Source of the DNA: MGIIa-L3 sp11892u
GTDB taxonomy: Archaea; Thermoplasmatota; Poseidoniia; Poseidoniales; Poseidoniaceae
Assembly (NCBI GenBank): GCA_965659685.1
Contig: CBFHXB010000007.1
Location: forward strand, 1-64,000
DNA: 64,000 nt
Reading direction: 5' to 3'
Below the pieces are notes generated by a model. That model was not told where the DNA came from, did no database searches, and saw only the letters and a list, made by a program, of their open reading frames with translations. A program made the position numbers and the translations under genes. The first letter of the stretch is position 1, and each line of letters opens with the position of its first letter. This document shows positions 33,820 to 41,412 of the stretch, one piece after another.

Positions 33820-33875
33820 GGAGAAGTACAATCTGCGTTCAGCCCCTCAAGTACACTGCAGACCGTGATCATGTC
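33804..33875. repeat. Short direct repeats next to the lipoprotein gene
   Basis: CCCCTCAAG occurs at 33804-33812 and again at 33843-33851. ATCATGTC recurs at 33868-33875, across the stop codon of the 3-hydroxyacyl-CoA dehydrogenase gene. Confidence 0.45.
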
Positions 33876-34762
33876 AGGTCGGGAAGGTCTGCGGGTTCTG
33901 GCGAGCCGCTGGACCAATCGTAAATGCCCAAGCCGGTCTTCTTGCCAAGCCTGCCTTCGTCCACGAGCGCCTCAAGCAGCGGATGTGGGGCGTAGGCGTC
34001 GTCGTTGAACGAGGCTTGTAGGTTCAGCAAAATGTCGCGGCGAACGTCGAGACCGACGAGGTCGGTCAGGGCCAAGGGACCCATCGGGTGGCGGTATCCG
34101 AGCGTCATGGCGGTGTCGATGTCTTTGGCGCTGGCCACGCCATCGGCGAGCATACGAATGGCTTCGTTGCCCAAGACCACCCCAAGGCGGCTGGTGGCAA
34201 AGCCGGGCACGTCGTTGACGAGGATGGCCGTCTTGCCCATGGCCGCCCCAGCGTCCAACGCCAAGGAGACGGTGGACTCGCTCGTGCCCTCGTGTTTCAC
34301 CACTTCGAGCAGCGACATGATCGGGACGGGATTGAAGAAATGCATCCCAATGAGCCGTTCTGGGTGCTTCAGCACGGAGGCGATGGTACCAATTGAGAGG
34401 CTTGATGTGTTCGTCCCAAGCACCGCATCGGGCCGCACCAGGGCTTCGACCTGCGTGAAGATGGATTGCTTGAGGTCCATGATTTCAGGCACCGCTTCGA
34501 TGATCAAATCAGCCGTCGCGACGGCCTGACCAAGGTCGCTCACCGCATGCAGGTGGACCGACCATGCCGCCTTCTGCTCCTCCGTGGTCTTGCCACGGGC
34601 GATGCCCTTGTCCCAAAAGGCGTTGATGCGGTCCATGCCTGCGACAAGGCCGTCGGGGTGGGCGTCGTGGAGGTGCGTGCGCCAACCGGCTTGGGCGCAC
34701 ACTTGTGCAATACCGGCGCCCATGGTTCCGGCTCCGATCACGGCGACGGTCGAAATCTGCAT
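33869..34762 (-). CDS. 3-hydroxyacyl-CoA dehydrogenase (PaaH/FadB2-like)
   Basis: This 297-residue protein has the NAD-binding GAGTMG at 10-15, EAVPEIMDLKQ, NTSSLSIG, the catalytic His in GMHFFNPVP with its partner Glu in LLEVVK, and the C-terminal domain NDVPGFATSRLG and GPLALTDLVGLD. It oxidises 3-hydroxyacyl-CoA to 3-oxoacyl-CoA and is a stand-alone enzyme rather than a FadB fusion. It is the last gene of the minus-strand cluster that starts with the Bat-type regulator, and follows the EamA permease by 26 bp. In phenylacetate pathways the same family acts on 3-hydroxyadipyl-CoA. Confidence 0.93.
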   Translation of the reverse strand: MQISTVAVIGAGTMGAGIAQVCAQAGWRTHLHDAHPDGLVAGMDRINAFWDKGIARGKTTEEQKAAWSVHLHAVSDLGQAVATADLIIEAVPEIMDLKQSIFTQVEALVRPDAVLGTNTSSLSIGTIASVLKHPERLIGMHFFNPVPIMSLLEVVKHEGTSESTVSLALDAGAAMGKTAILVNDVPGFATSRLGVVLGNEAIRMLADGVASAKDIDTAMTLGYRHPMGPLALTDLVGLDVRRDILLNLQASFNDDAYAPHPLLEALVDEGRLGKKTGLGIYDWSSGSPEPADLPDLT

Positions 34763-34788
34763 GCCCCTATGGGTCAAGCGACGCCCCA

Positions 34789-35703
34789 TCAGGCCTTCGT
34801 TGAGCGTTGCGCCAGGCTTACCCCGCTCAAAATGAGCACCAAAGCGATCACGAGGCTCCATCCAAGTTGCTCGCCCAAGAGCAAGTAGCCGCTCAGAATT
34901 CCGAAGATGGGCACGAGGTACACGTAGGTCGAGGTTCGACTTGGTCCGATGCGCTTGACGCCCTCGGCAAACCAAACGTAAGCCAGCACCGTCGAAAGCA
35001 GCGCAAGGAAGACGATGGACAGCAGGCTTGACCACTCGATGGTCGGCCAGCCCCCGGTGTTCACTTCATAGGCGGACCATGGCGTCAGGAAAGCCAACCC
35101 AACGGCCGAGGACCAGACGGTGATTTGGAGCGGGCTCATCGGGCCGTCTCTTTCAGCCTCTTCAACGTCCATGGCGCGCCTCATCAACAAGGTGGCCGTC
35201 GCCCACGCCAGTGCAGATGCCGCGATGAAGGCATTTCCGAGCCACCGCTCGGACGTGGGAAGGTCAACGTTGGGAGAGGCCAGGAACAGCACGCCAATGC
35301 CCAGCAGGCCAAGGGCCAGTCCACCACCAAGCTGCTTCGTCATCGGGTGCCCAAGGACGATCACGGCCAAGATGCTGGTGAACAGCGGATTGAGGGTGAT
35401 CATCAACGAAGCATCGCCGGCCGCCGTCCATCCCATGCCGTACATGAACAGGACCTGGTAGAGGAAGGTCGAGCAGGCGCCAATCCAAAACAAGCGGCGC
35501 CATTGGGGCATGCTCGGAACGAACCATCCCTCGGAGAAGCGCAACCAAAGGAGGAAGGCAGGCACGGCGATGAGGTACCGAAGCCACGCTCCGAGCACCG
35601 GCCAATCGTCCATCTCCGTGGCGATCACGCGTCCGGCGGTCCACGCCACGCCCCAGAAGGCGGCGACGAGCCACAATCGAACGTGTAGACCTGCGTGGTT
35701 CAT
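34789..35703 (-). CDS. EamA/DMT-family permease
   Basis: The 304-residue protein has ten predicted membrane helices in two EamA repeats, each ending with a helix pattern such as PLFTSILAVIVLG and LVPIFGILSGYLLLGE. DMT permeases move metabolites such as amino acids or aromatic compounds; the direction and the substrate are not readable. The ATG overlaps the stop of the preceding gene by 4 bp (ATGA). The 3-hydroxyacyl-CoA dehydrogenase follows after 26 bp. Membership of the oxygenase operon suggests transport of the operon's substrate or product, which is inference. Confidence 0.88.
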   Translation of the reverse strand: MNHAGLHVRLWLVAAFWGVAWTAGRVIATEMDDWPVLGAWLRYLIAVPAFLLWLRFSEGWFVPSMPQWRRLFWIGACSTFLYQVLFMYGMGWTAAGDASLMITLNPLFTSILAVIVLGHPMTKQLGGGLALGLLGIGVLFLASPNVDLPTSERWLGNAFIAASALAWATATLLMRRAMDVEEAERDGPMSPLQITVWSSAVGLAFLTPWSAYEVNTGGWPTIEWSSLLSIVFLALLSTVLAYVWFAEGVKRIGPSRTSTYVYLVPIFGILSGYLLLGEQLGWSLVIALVLILSGVSLAQRSTKA

Positions 35704-36236
35704 TCGAAGCGCTCCAAGCCAAGCTGGAGCACACGGGCTCGGGGGAGCCCAATCTCCGGCAGGCCGGCGGCGGGTGCGTGCTTCTTGAGCCCCTCGATGC
35801 GGGACACGTACACGCCATAGGACGCGATGTCGTCAGGCTTGAACGGCGTCGGGAGGTCCATCGCTTCCAATGCGGCACAGGCTTCTGCGCTGTAGATCGG
35901 ATACACCCGTGCAACGAAGTGCGCCCACCGGGAGATGCGGACGGCATCCACGCCATCGAGCGTCATCAGGTGCTCGAACAGACCGACGTCCGGATACCGT
36001 GCGCTGCGGAGGGCCATCTTGACTTCCATCGCAACGTCATCCGGCCACACGAAGGGTTGTGCGTCGGCCCATGCGTCTGCGCGCTCAACGGTGCTCAGAA
36101 TGTTGCTTTCTCGGGCACTGTAGAGGACTTCGCCGTACGCGTCGTCGTCTTCGATGTCCTCCACCAACAACGGGAGCTCGTCGTACAGGCGTTCGCAACG
36201 CTTGGCGTTGATGCCGTACAGCTCGACCGGAATCAT
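35700..36236 (-). CDS. Unknown protein in the oxygenase operon
   Basis: This 178-residue soluble protein starts MIPVELYGINAKRCERLYD after GGAGGAATCACG. It has a central helical region (ALRSARYPDVGLFEHLMTLDG, SRWAHFVARVYPIYSAEAC) and a C-terminal stretch LPTPFKPDDIASYGVYVSRIEG. I do not recognise a family. It sits between the di-iron oxygenase (23 bp upstream) and the EamA permease (4-bp overlap), so it is co-transcribed. A role as small subunit or assembly factor of the oxygenase is possible but not shown. Confidence 0.8.
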   Translation of the reverse strand: MIPVELYGINAKRCERLYDELPLLVEDIEDDDAYGEVLYSARESNILSTVERADAWADAQPFVWPDDVAMEVKMALRSARYPDVGLFEHLMTLDGVDAVRISRWAHFVARVYPIYSAEACAALEAMDLPTPFKPDDIASYGVYVSRIEGLKKHAPAAGLPEIGLPRARVLQLGLERFE

Positions 36237-36259
36237 CGTGATTCCTCCTTCGCCGAGCA

Positions 36260-37420
36260 TCAAGCGGAGGCGCCGATGCCGGTCGCCCGCTGACGTGCGG
36301 AGAGCGGCTTTTCGGAGATCCATTCCTGGTCGAAGATGGCCGGAAGGGCCGCTTCGTCTTCAGGGGTGGGGAGCACGGCACGGAGGTAAGCCTCCCATGC
36401 CGCGTCATCGCCTTCGAACAACGTACCTTCGACGGTGTAACGTCCCTTGGCGAAGGCGCCGATGTCGCGGTTGAAGTTCTCGTGAGGAACGTAGAGGTCG
36501 GCAGCGCCTTCGGGGAGGTAGCCACAAAGCGCCTTCACGGCGTCTGCAATCTCTTGGTGGTAGTGGCCACGTGCCTCTTCGTTGAGATGGTCACGGTCGA
36601 GGGCCACGCCTTCTTCCTGCTTCTTGCGCTCGTCCCAGCGGCCCTTGATGCCCCAAACGTAGGCCCATTCAGCGGACGAGGATTCGTCGACGCCGAACAA
36701 GTCGTGCGCCGTTGCGACCCACTTGTTGATGTAACGCTGAAGCATGTCGAGCGGCACGACTCCTGCAGTGATGATGCGTCGCAGGCCGTTGGATCCGGTG
36801 CCGAGGTGGAAGGACTCTTCCTTCAGCATTGGACCCATCGAGGCGGCCAAGGGCTTGAAGCCGGACGTGGAGAGCATGCCGAGTTGGAACTTGCCGTCAC
36901 GGTCCACGAACATGGTGTAGCAAAAGAAGTCCAGCCAGTGCGGCATGGGGCGGTTGAAGGCCCCAAGGAGACGGTCGCCGTCCTGTGCGTTGCGCTCAAG
37001 GAGCTTCTGCGCCTCACGGCGTCCTTGCTGACCGAAGTAGGTCATCAGGAGGTAGGCCATCTGCCACCCGTGGCGCTGTTCTTCGGCCATGATTCGAGCC
37101 GCAGCGTAGCGGTCGTATTCCGTGGGGGCGCTTGCCAGGAGGTGGCGCTGCTGTTCCACGGACGCAAATTCGGTGTCGCCTTGAACGGTGATCATGGTGA
37201 TCATGGCGTCGCGCATGTTCTGTTGAGGGACCTGCATGGCTCGCTCCCACTTGGGGCGTCCTGCCAAGTCACCGAATTCGATGACGTCGCCCGCACGGTC
37301 CCAATCGAAGAGCACGTCGAGGTTGAAGTCGCCAAGCCATGCGCGCTCGAAGCCCACACGGTCTTGCCAATCTTCGAAGTTTGCGATCCAGTCGTCCCAC
37401 GTTTCCGGCAGGTTGTCCAT
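36260..37420 (-). CDS. Di-iron ring-epoxidase-like oxygenase, PaaA/BoxB superfamily
   Basis: This 386-residue protein resembles the catalytic subunit of aerobic CoA-ester epoxidases. Two ExxH iron-binding motifs are visible: E114-Q-R-H117 in IMAEEQRHGWQM and E202-S-F-H205 in MLKEESFHLGTG. A FFCYTMFVDRDGKFQL segment lies between them, a further match to this superfamily. BoxB opens benzoyl-CoA by 2,3-epoxidation and PaaA does the same for phenylacetyl-CoA. The length lies between PaaA (about 310) and BoxB (about 470). No PaaB, C, D or E homologue is adjacent. A CysJ-like reductase lies 2.6 kb upstream of it. Substrate is inferred only from family and neighbours. Confidence 0.82.
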   Translation of the reverse strand: MDNLPETWDDWIANFEDWQDRVGFERAWLGDFNLDVLFDWDRAGDVIEFGDLAGRPKWERAMQVPQQNMRDAMITMITVQGDTEFASVEQQRHLLASAPTEYDRYAAARIMAEEQRHGWQMAYLLMTYFGQQGRREAQKLLERNAQDGDRLLGAFNRPMPHWLDFFCYTMFVDRDGKFQLGMLSTSGFKPLAASMGPMLKEESFHLGTGSNGLRRIITAGVVPLDMLQRYINKWVATAHDLFGVDESSSAEWAYVWGIKGRWDERKKQEEGVALDRDHLNEEARGHYHQEIADAVKALCGYLPEGAADLYVPHENFNRDIGAFAKGRYTVEGTLFEGDDAAWEAYLRAVLPTPEDEAALPAIFDQEWISEKPLSARQRATGIGASA

Positions 37421-37456
37421 GGTGTTTGGAGGGCGGGGTGACCTTTGGGGTCATGG

Positions 37457-37483
37457 CGAACATGTTCGTGTGGACATGTTCGC
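37457..37483. promoter_or_regulatory. Tandem palindromic operator upstream of the oxygenase operon
   Basis: The perfect palindrome CGAACATGTTCG is at 37457-37468. A near-copy, GGACATGTTCGC, is centred 14 bp further at 37476/37477. Both lie in the 68-bp gap ahead of the oxygenase ATG at 37420. The same palindrome precedes the regulator gene. Confidence 0.7.
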
Positions 37484-37488
37484 TTGAC

Positions 37489-38112
37489 TCACCGCACTTT
37501 GCGGATGTCCTCGGCGTAGGTGCGCATCACTGCAGATTCCATCCGGTGCATCTGGGCCGAGAGGGTCGACTTGGCGACACCGAGCAAGCGGGCCATTTCC
37601 GTGATGCTCGTGCGGCGGGGGACGTCGTAGTAGCCCTCCCTCAAGGCAAGTTCGAACACCTGGCGTTGGCGGGGCGTCAGCAATTCCGTGCTGCTGCTTC
37701 GGGTCGAGAGCAAGCGATGCGGAAGCCCGTCTTCTCGAAAGCGTTGGATGAGGTTCCGTGCCTTGGTTTGGGTGCATTCGATGGTCCATTCCACCCAACC
37801 GTCCCGCACCTCGAAGGGGGTGTTTGGAATCACCCCGACGTCGATCAGTGGGCGGAGAAAACCTCCGCCACCTGCGCTGATGTCCACCGATGGATGACGC
37901 TGGTCGAGTTCACGAAGGGCCTCGATTTTCGGGTGGACGTCGATGGACGTGTAGAGGTCAGGCCCCCCAGAAATTCGAGCGGTGCCGCGCCCGCGGGCGA
38001 GGGGCATGTGCTTCTCGATGCGCAGCACTTCCGTGGGATTTGCACGCGTGACGTCGCCGGCCCAGTGGCCGTCTGGGAGGCGGACCTCGATGCGAAGGCG
38101 GTGCGTGCCCAT
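37489..38112 (-). CDS. Bat-type (HTH_10) transcription regulator
   Basis: The 207-residue protein ends with a helix-turn-helix of the bacterio-opsin-activator type: LTPRQRQVFELALREGYYDVP, then SITEMARLLGVAKSTLSAQMHRME. The N-terminal 140 residues are beta-rich and probably sense a ligand; they have few cysteines. It lies directly upstream of the di-iron oxygenase gene on the same strand. A perfect 18-bp palindrome is 8 bp ahead of its start codon, and copies of the core occur ahead of the oxygenase. I infer that it binds these sites and controls both itself and the operon. The start MGTHRLR is used; an ATG inside the palindrome is an alternative. Confidence 0.88.
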   Translation of the reverse strand: MGTHRLRIEVRLPDGHWAGDVTRANPTEVLRIEKHMPLARGRGTARISGGPDLYTSIDVHPKIEALRELDQRHPSVDISAGGGGFLRPLIDVGVIPNTPFEVRDGWVEWTIECTQTKARNLIQRFREDGLPHRLLSTRSSSTELLTPRQRQVFELALREGYYDVPRRTSITEMARLLGVAKSTLSAQMHRMESAVMRTYAEDIRKVR

Positions 38113-38120
38113 GCTTGCCA

Positions 38121-38138
38121 AACCGAACATGTTCGGTT
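38121..38138. promoter_or_regulatory. 18-bp palindromic operator of the Bat-type regulator
   Basis: AACCGAACATGTTCGGTT is a perfect palindrome ending 8 bp before the regulator ATG. Its core CGAACATGTTCG is identical to the one ahead of the oxygenase operon. Placement over the expected transcription start suggests autorepression. Confidence 0.75.
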
Positions 38139-38162
38139 AAGGCTGCCGTTGCACCCAGAGCC

Positions 38163-39509
38163 TCATCCGAGCAGGTCGGGGTGCTCCTCGATGTATCGAA
38201 TGGTGATGTCGCGTGCGATGAAGTCCTCTTCGTCCATGATGCGGCGGTGCAACGGGATGAGGTGCTCGACACCGGTGATGACCGTCTCGTCGAGGGCCGT
38301 TCGCATGCGACGGACGGCGTCCTCGCGGTCGTGGCCCCAGGTCAACAATTTGGCCAACAAGGAATCGAAGCAGCCCGGCATCTCGTATCCCGGGTGGGCG
38401 TGGGTGTCGCATCGGATGCCAAACCCGGAGGGGAAATGGCAGTCCCAGAGCCTCCCAGGAGAGGGGATGAATTGCTTGGGGTCCTCCGCGTTGAGTCGGC
38501 ATTGTATGGCGTGGCCGCGCCAAGTGATGTCCTCTTGGGCCAGCGGCAGGTCCTCTCCCTGAGCGACACGGATGCCGAGTTCAACGAGGTTGTAGCCGGT
38601 GATCAATTCCGTGACGGTGTGTTCCACCTGGACGCGAGGGTTGACCTCGAGGAAGTAGAAGTCACCGTTGGCGTCACGAAGGAATTCGAAGGTGGCCAGG
38701 CCCTTGTAGCCGACCGATTCGGCGCCGGCGCACACCAATGCGCCGATCTCAGCGCGTTTCTCGTCCGTCAGCCACGGTCCTTCCTCGACCAACTTTTGAT
38801 GGCGGCGCTGGATGGAGCAGAAGCGCTCACCAAAGTGAATGGCGTTCGTTCCATCGGCCAAGACTTGGAATTCAACGTGCTGTGCACCTTGGATGTACTT
38901 CTCAACGAAGACGCGGTTGTCGCCAAAGGCCGACTTCGCCCGGCTTTGACAGAGACGGAGCGCGCCTTCGAATTCGTCGGCGGCGTTGACGATCTGCATG
39001 CCGATGCCTCCGCCGCCTGCGGCCGCTTTGATGATCACAGGATAGCCGATGTCCTCGGCGAGCTCGGCGGCCACGCTGGCTTCGCTGATGGGCTCGCTGC
39101 TTCCTTTGGCGGTGGGCAAACCCGCGGCTTCCATGGCCGCCCTTGCCTCAATTTTGTCGCCAAGGAGCGTGATGACTTCGGCGGCCGGTCCGATGAAGGT
39201 GATGCCCTCTTCCTCCAAACGGTGGACAAAGGCCGCGTTTTCCGCGAGGAAACCGTAGCCCGGGTGGACCGCGTCGCATTCGAGGTCTTTGGCGGCCTGA
39301 ACGACGGCCTCGATGTCGAGGTAACTGTCGAGGGGGTTGCTTCGCACGATTTCCATCGCAATGTCGGCGAGGCGGACGGGGAGGGACAACCGGTCTTCCC
39401 GGCCGTGGATGATGGCGGCTTCGATGCCGAGGTCACGAAGGGTTCGGAGGATGCGCAGCGCAATCTCGCCGCGGTTTGCAATCAGCACCCGCTTGAAGGC
39501 CATGGCCAT
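38163..39509 (-). CDS. accC: Acyl-CoA carboxylase biotin carboxylase subunit
   Basis: This 448-residue protein has the ATP-grasp motifs of biotin carboxylase: KRVLIANRGEIALRI at the start, HPGYGFLAEN, AAAGGGGIGM, FVEKYIQGAQHVEFQVL and FLEVNPRVQVEHTVTE. It carboxylates biotin on a carrier protein, the first half-reaction of acetyl/propionyl-CoA carboxylase. No biotin carrier or carboxyltransferase gene is in the window. It is separated by 50 bp from the Bat-type regulator on the same strand, but the palindrome between them suggests separate control. The start at 39509 fits the family; methionines two codons later and four codons earlier are alternatives. Confidence 0.93.
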   Translation of the reverse strand: MAMAFKRVLIANRGEIALRILRTLRDLGIEAAIIHGREDRLSLPVRLADIAMEIVRSNPLDSYLDIEAVVQAAKDLECDAVHPGYGFLAENAAFVHRLEEEGITFIGPAAEVITLLGDKIEARAAMEAAGLPTAKGSSEPISEASVAAELAEDIGYPVIIKAAAGGGGIGMQIVNAADEFEGALRLCQSRAKSAFGDNRVFVEKYIQGAQHVEFQVLADGTNAIHFGERFCSIQRRHQKLVEEGPWLTDEKRAEIGALVCAGAESVGYKGLATFEFLRDANGDFYFLEVNPRVQVEHTVTELITGYNLVELGIRVAQGEDLPLAQEDITWRGHAIQCRLNAEDPKQFIPSPGRLWDCHFPSGFGIRCDTHAHPGYEMPGCFDSLLAKLLTWGHDREDAVRRMRTALDETVITGVEHLIPLHRRIMDEEDFIARDITIRYIEEHPDLLG

Positions 39510-39602
39510 TGGGAGGAACATACCGTCTATGATGCCCTCGGTCCCCTCAGCGGTGAAACATCGGACCGAAAGAGCGATACGGCGCGACGCAGATGGTGGC
39601 TC

Positions 39603-40076
39603 ATGAGCGGGGACGGGCTGGAGCAAGGGCGTGCGAGGGCCGACCAACTCGCTGGACGAGATTTGAACAACGACGGTGTGGTGACCAACCTGATCCTTTG
39701 CGGAGACAGCAGGTTCTACGATTACGGGTGGCTGGAGGGCGAACTCGAAACCTGGATTGAGGAGTACAAATGTTGGCCTGATGTCATCCTTTGCGGTGGA
39801 GCATCAGGCATCGACGCCTTGGCGGAACGCTGGGCCGCCAACAACAACATCCACTTCGCGGCCTTTGAGGAAGCATGGAGCGCTCCACGGCCCGGTGTGG
39901 AGGATTCTGGTCGTGCCGAGGCGGCGCCTGAGTTGGTGGACACCTTGCTCCAATACGCGACGCACGTGTTGGCCTGTCCAGGTCCGAAGTCCGTCTGGAC
40001 CCACCGCATGGTGGACGCGGCCAAGGCCAAGGGCATCCATGTGATGGTCCGGCCTGTGCCGGGGGACGCTCAGTAA
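39603..40076 (+). CDS. SLOG/DUF2493-like Rossmann protein
   Basis: The 157-residue product has a central Rossmann-like domain with LILCGDSRFYDYGWLEGEL, DVILCGGASGIDALAERWA and VLACPGPKSVWTHRMVDAAK. It resembles the DUF2493/YspA branch of the SLOG superfamily, which binds nucleotides such as ADP-ribose derivatives in conflict or signalling systems. No partner effector gene is next to it. It overlaps the 3' end of the convergent reductase gene by 7 bp. The head has about 28 extra charged residues before the domain. Confidence 0.78.
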   Translation: MSGDGLEQGRARADQLAGRDLNNDGVVTNLILCGDSRFYDYGWLEGELETWIEEYKCWPDVILCGGASGIDALAERWAANNNIHFAAFEEAWSAPRPGVEDSGRAEAAPELVDTLLQYATHVLACPGPKSVWTHRMVDAAKAKGIHVMVRPVPGDAQ

Positions 40077-41296
40077 ACGTCCCGAAGGTAGCGCTTCTCT
40101 TCCTTCATCATCGTCTTCTCGATGAAGTGGGTGGCGTCGGCTTCCGACATGCCGCCGTGTTCCATGGCGATCTCGATGAGGGCTCGGTGGACGTCTTTCG
40201 CCATGCGTGACTTGTCGCCACAGATGTAGAAGTACGCGCCTTGGTCAAACCATTCCCAGACTTCGGCGCCGTGTTCCTTGAGCCGATGTTGGACGTAGAT
40301 CTTCTCCTCTTGGTCGCGGGACCATGCCGTCGTGAACTTGTAGAGGTCGCCGCTGTCCATCCAGTCCTCAATTTGCTCCTTGTAGTAGTACTCGGTGTGC
40401 TGAGACTGGTCGCCAAAGAAGAGCCAATTCCGGCCCTTGGATTTGTCGTGAACACGCTGTTCCATGAACGCACGGAAGGGTGCAATGCCCGTTCCGGGTC
40501 CGACCATGATGATGTCCACGTCTCCGTCGTCGGGGAGCACGAAACTCTTGGTTGGAGACATGAAGACGTTGATCGGCGCTCCGCTGGTGTCGATCTCGTC
40601 GGCCATGTACAAGGTGCAGAGGCCACCGCGCTTGCGGCCGTGGTATTCGAAGCGAACGATGCCCACGGTCAATTCGACCAAACCCGGGTGGGCGTCGGGG
40701 GAAGAGGAGATGCTGTAGAGGCGAGGCTTGACCTTGCCCGCGAGCGCCAAGAACTCCTCAGGGGTATATTTGAGGTCGAATTCACGCATGATGTCCACGT
40801 AGTCGCGGGTCCACAGGTAGTCTGCCACCGAATCGGAGGAGGCGTTGATGATCTCCACTCGCGTCCGCGGGTCTTCTCGAGGTTTGCTGGCTGCGAGTTC
40901 GCCGGGTTCGGCGCCGCTGCGCTCGCGTTGCACGAAGGACAGGCTGACGCGAAGCCCACTGGGCTTGACGCGTTCCATCAAGTCGGCGACGAAGTTGGAG
41001 CTGGCCATGTGGATTTCGTAGTCCCTCTTCAGGGCGTCACGAAGGGTGCGTTCTCCGGCGTGGGTGGTGACGGGATGTTCGGGGTCCCATCCTTGGAGGG
41101 CGATCATCTCGTCAACGATGTATGGAGGGTTTTCCGCAATCACGCCAAGGGCGTCACCGACCTTGTAGGTCATGCCAGAATCGCCGAGATCGAAGGCGAT
41201 GTGACGGGTTTCCTTGCGGGACCCTTCGCCGTTCAGGATGTAGTTGTCCACAATTTTGGACGGATAGGGGTTCTTCAGCGACCAGTTTTCGCTCAT
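40070..41296 (-). CDS. CysJ/FNR-type FAD-NADPH reductase without flavodoxin domain
   Basis: This 408-residue flavoprotein matches only the FAD and NADPH domains of sulfite reductase flavoprotein. It shows KETRHIAFDLGDSGMTYKVGDALG, RLYSISS at 192-198, GPGTGIAPFRAF from 266, FFGDQ, and YICGDKSRMAKDV near the end. No flavodoxin or ferredoxin domain is present, so it must give electrons to a separate carrier or enzyme. BoxA of the benzoyl-CoA epoxidase system uses a related reductase domain, so it could serve the BoxB-like oxygenase 2.6 kb away. Sulfite reduction is an alternative, but no sulfite reductase gene is seen here. GGTGAGGCAG precedes the ATG. Confidence 0.87.
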   Translation of the reverse strand: MSENWSLKNPYPSKIVDNYILNGEGSRKETRHIAFDLGDSGMTYKVGDALGVIAENPPYIVDEMIALQGWDPEHPVTTHAGERTLRDALKRDYEIHMASSNFVADLMERVKPSGLRVSLSFVQRERSGAEPGELAASKPREDPRTRVEIINASSDSVADYLWTRDYVDIMREFDLKYTPEEFLALAGKVKPRLYSISSSPDAHPGLVELTVGIVRFEYHGRKRGGLCTLYMADEIDTSGAPINVFMSPTKSFVLPDDGDVDIIMVGPGTGIAPFRAFMEQRVHDKSKGRNWLFFGDQSQHTEYYYKEQIEDWMDSGDLYKFTTAWSRDQEEKIYVQHRLKEHGAEVWEWFDQGAYFYICGDKSRMAKDVHRALIEIAMEHGGMSEADATHFIEKTMMKEEKRYLRDVY

Positions 41297-41412
41297 CTGC
41301 CTCACCGACGCAAGCGTCGGGTGGGCCTCGGAAAGGGTCCTTATCATCCTTGTCAAACGCCGGTCACGCCCTCGCCGATGGGTCCATGTGGGCCTCACGT
41401 TGTGGAGCGGCC

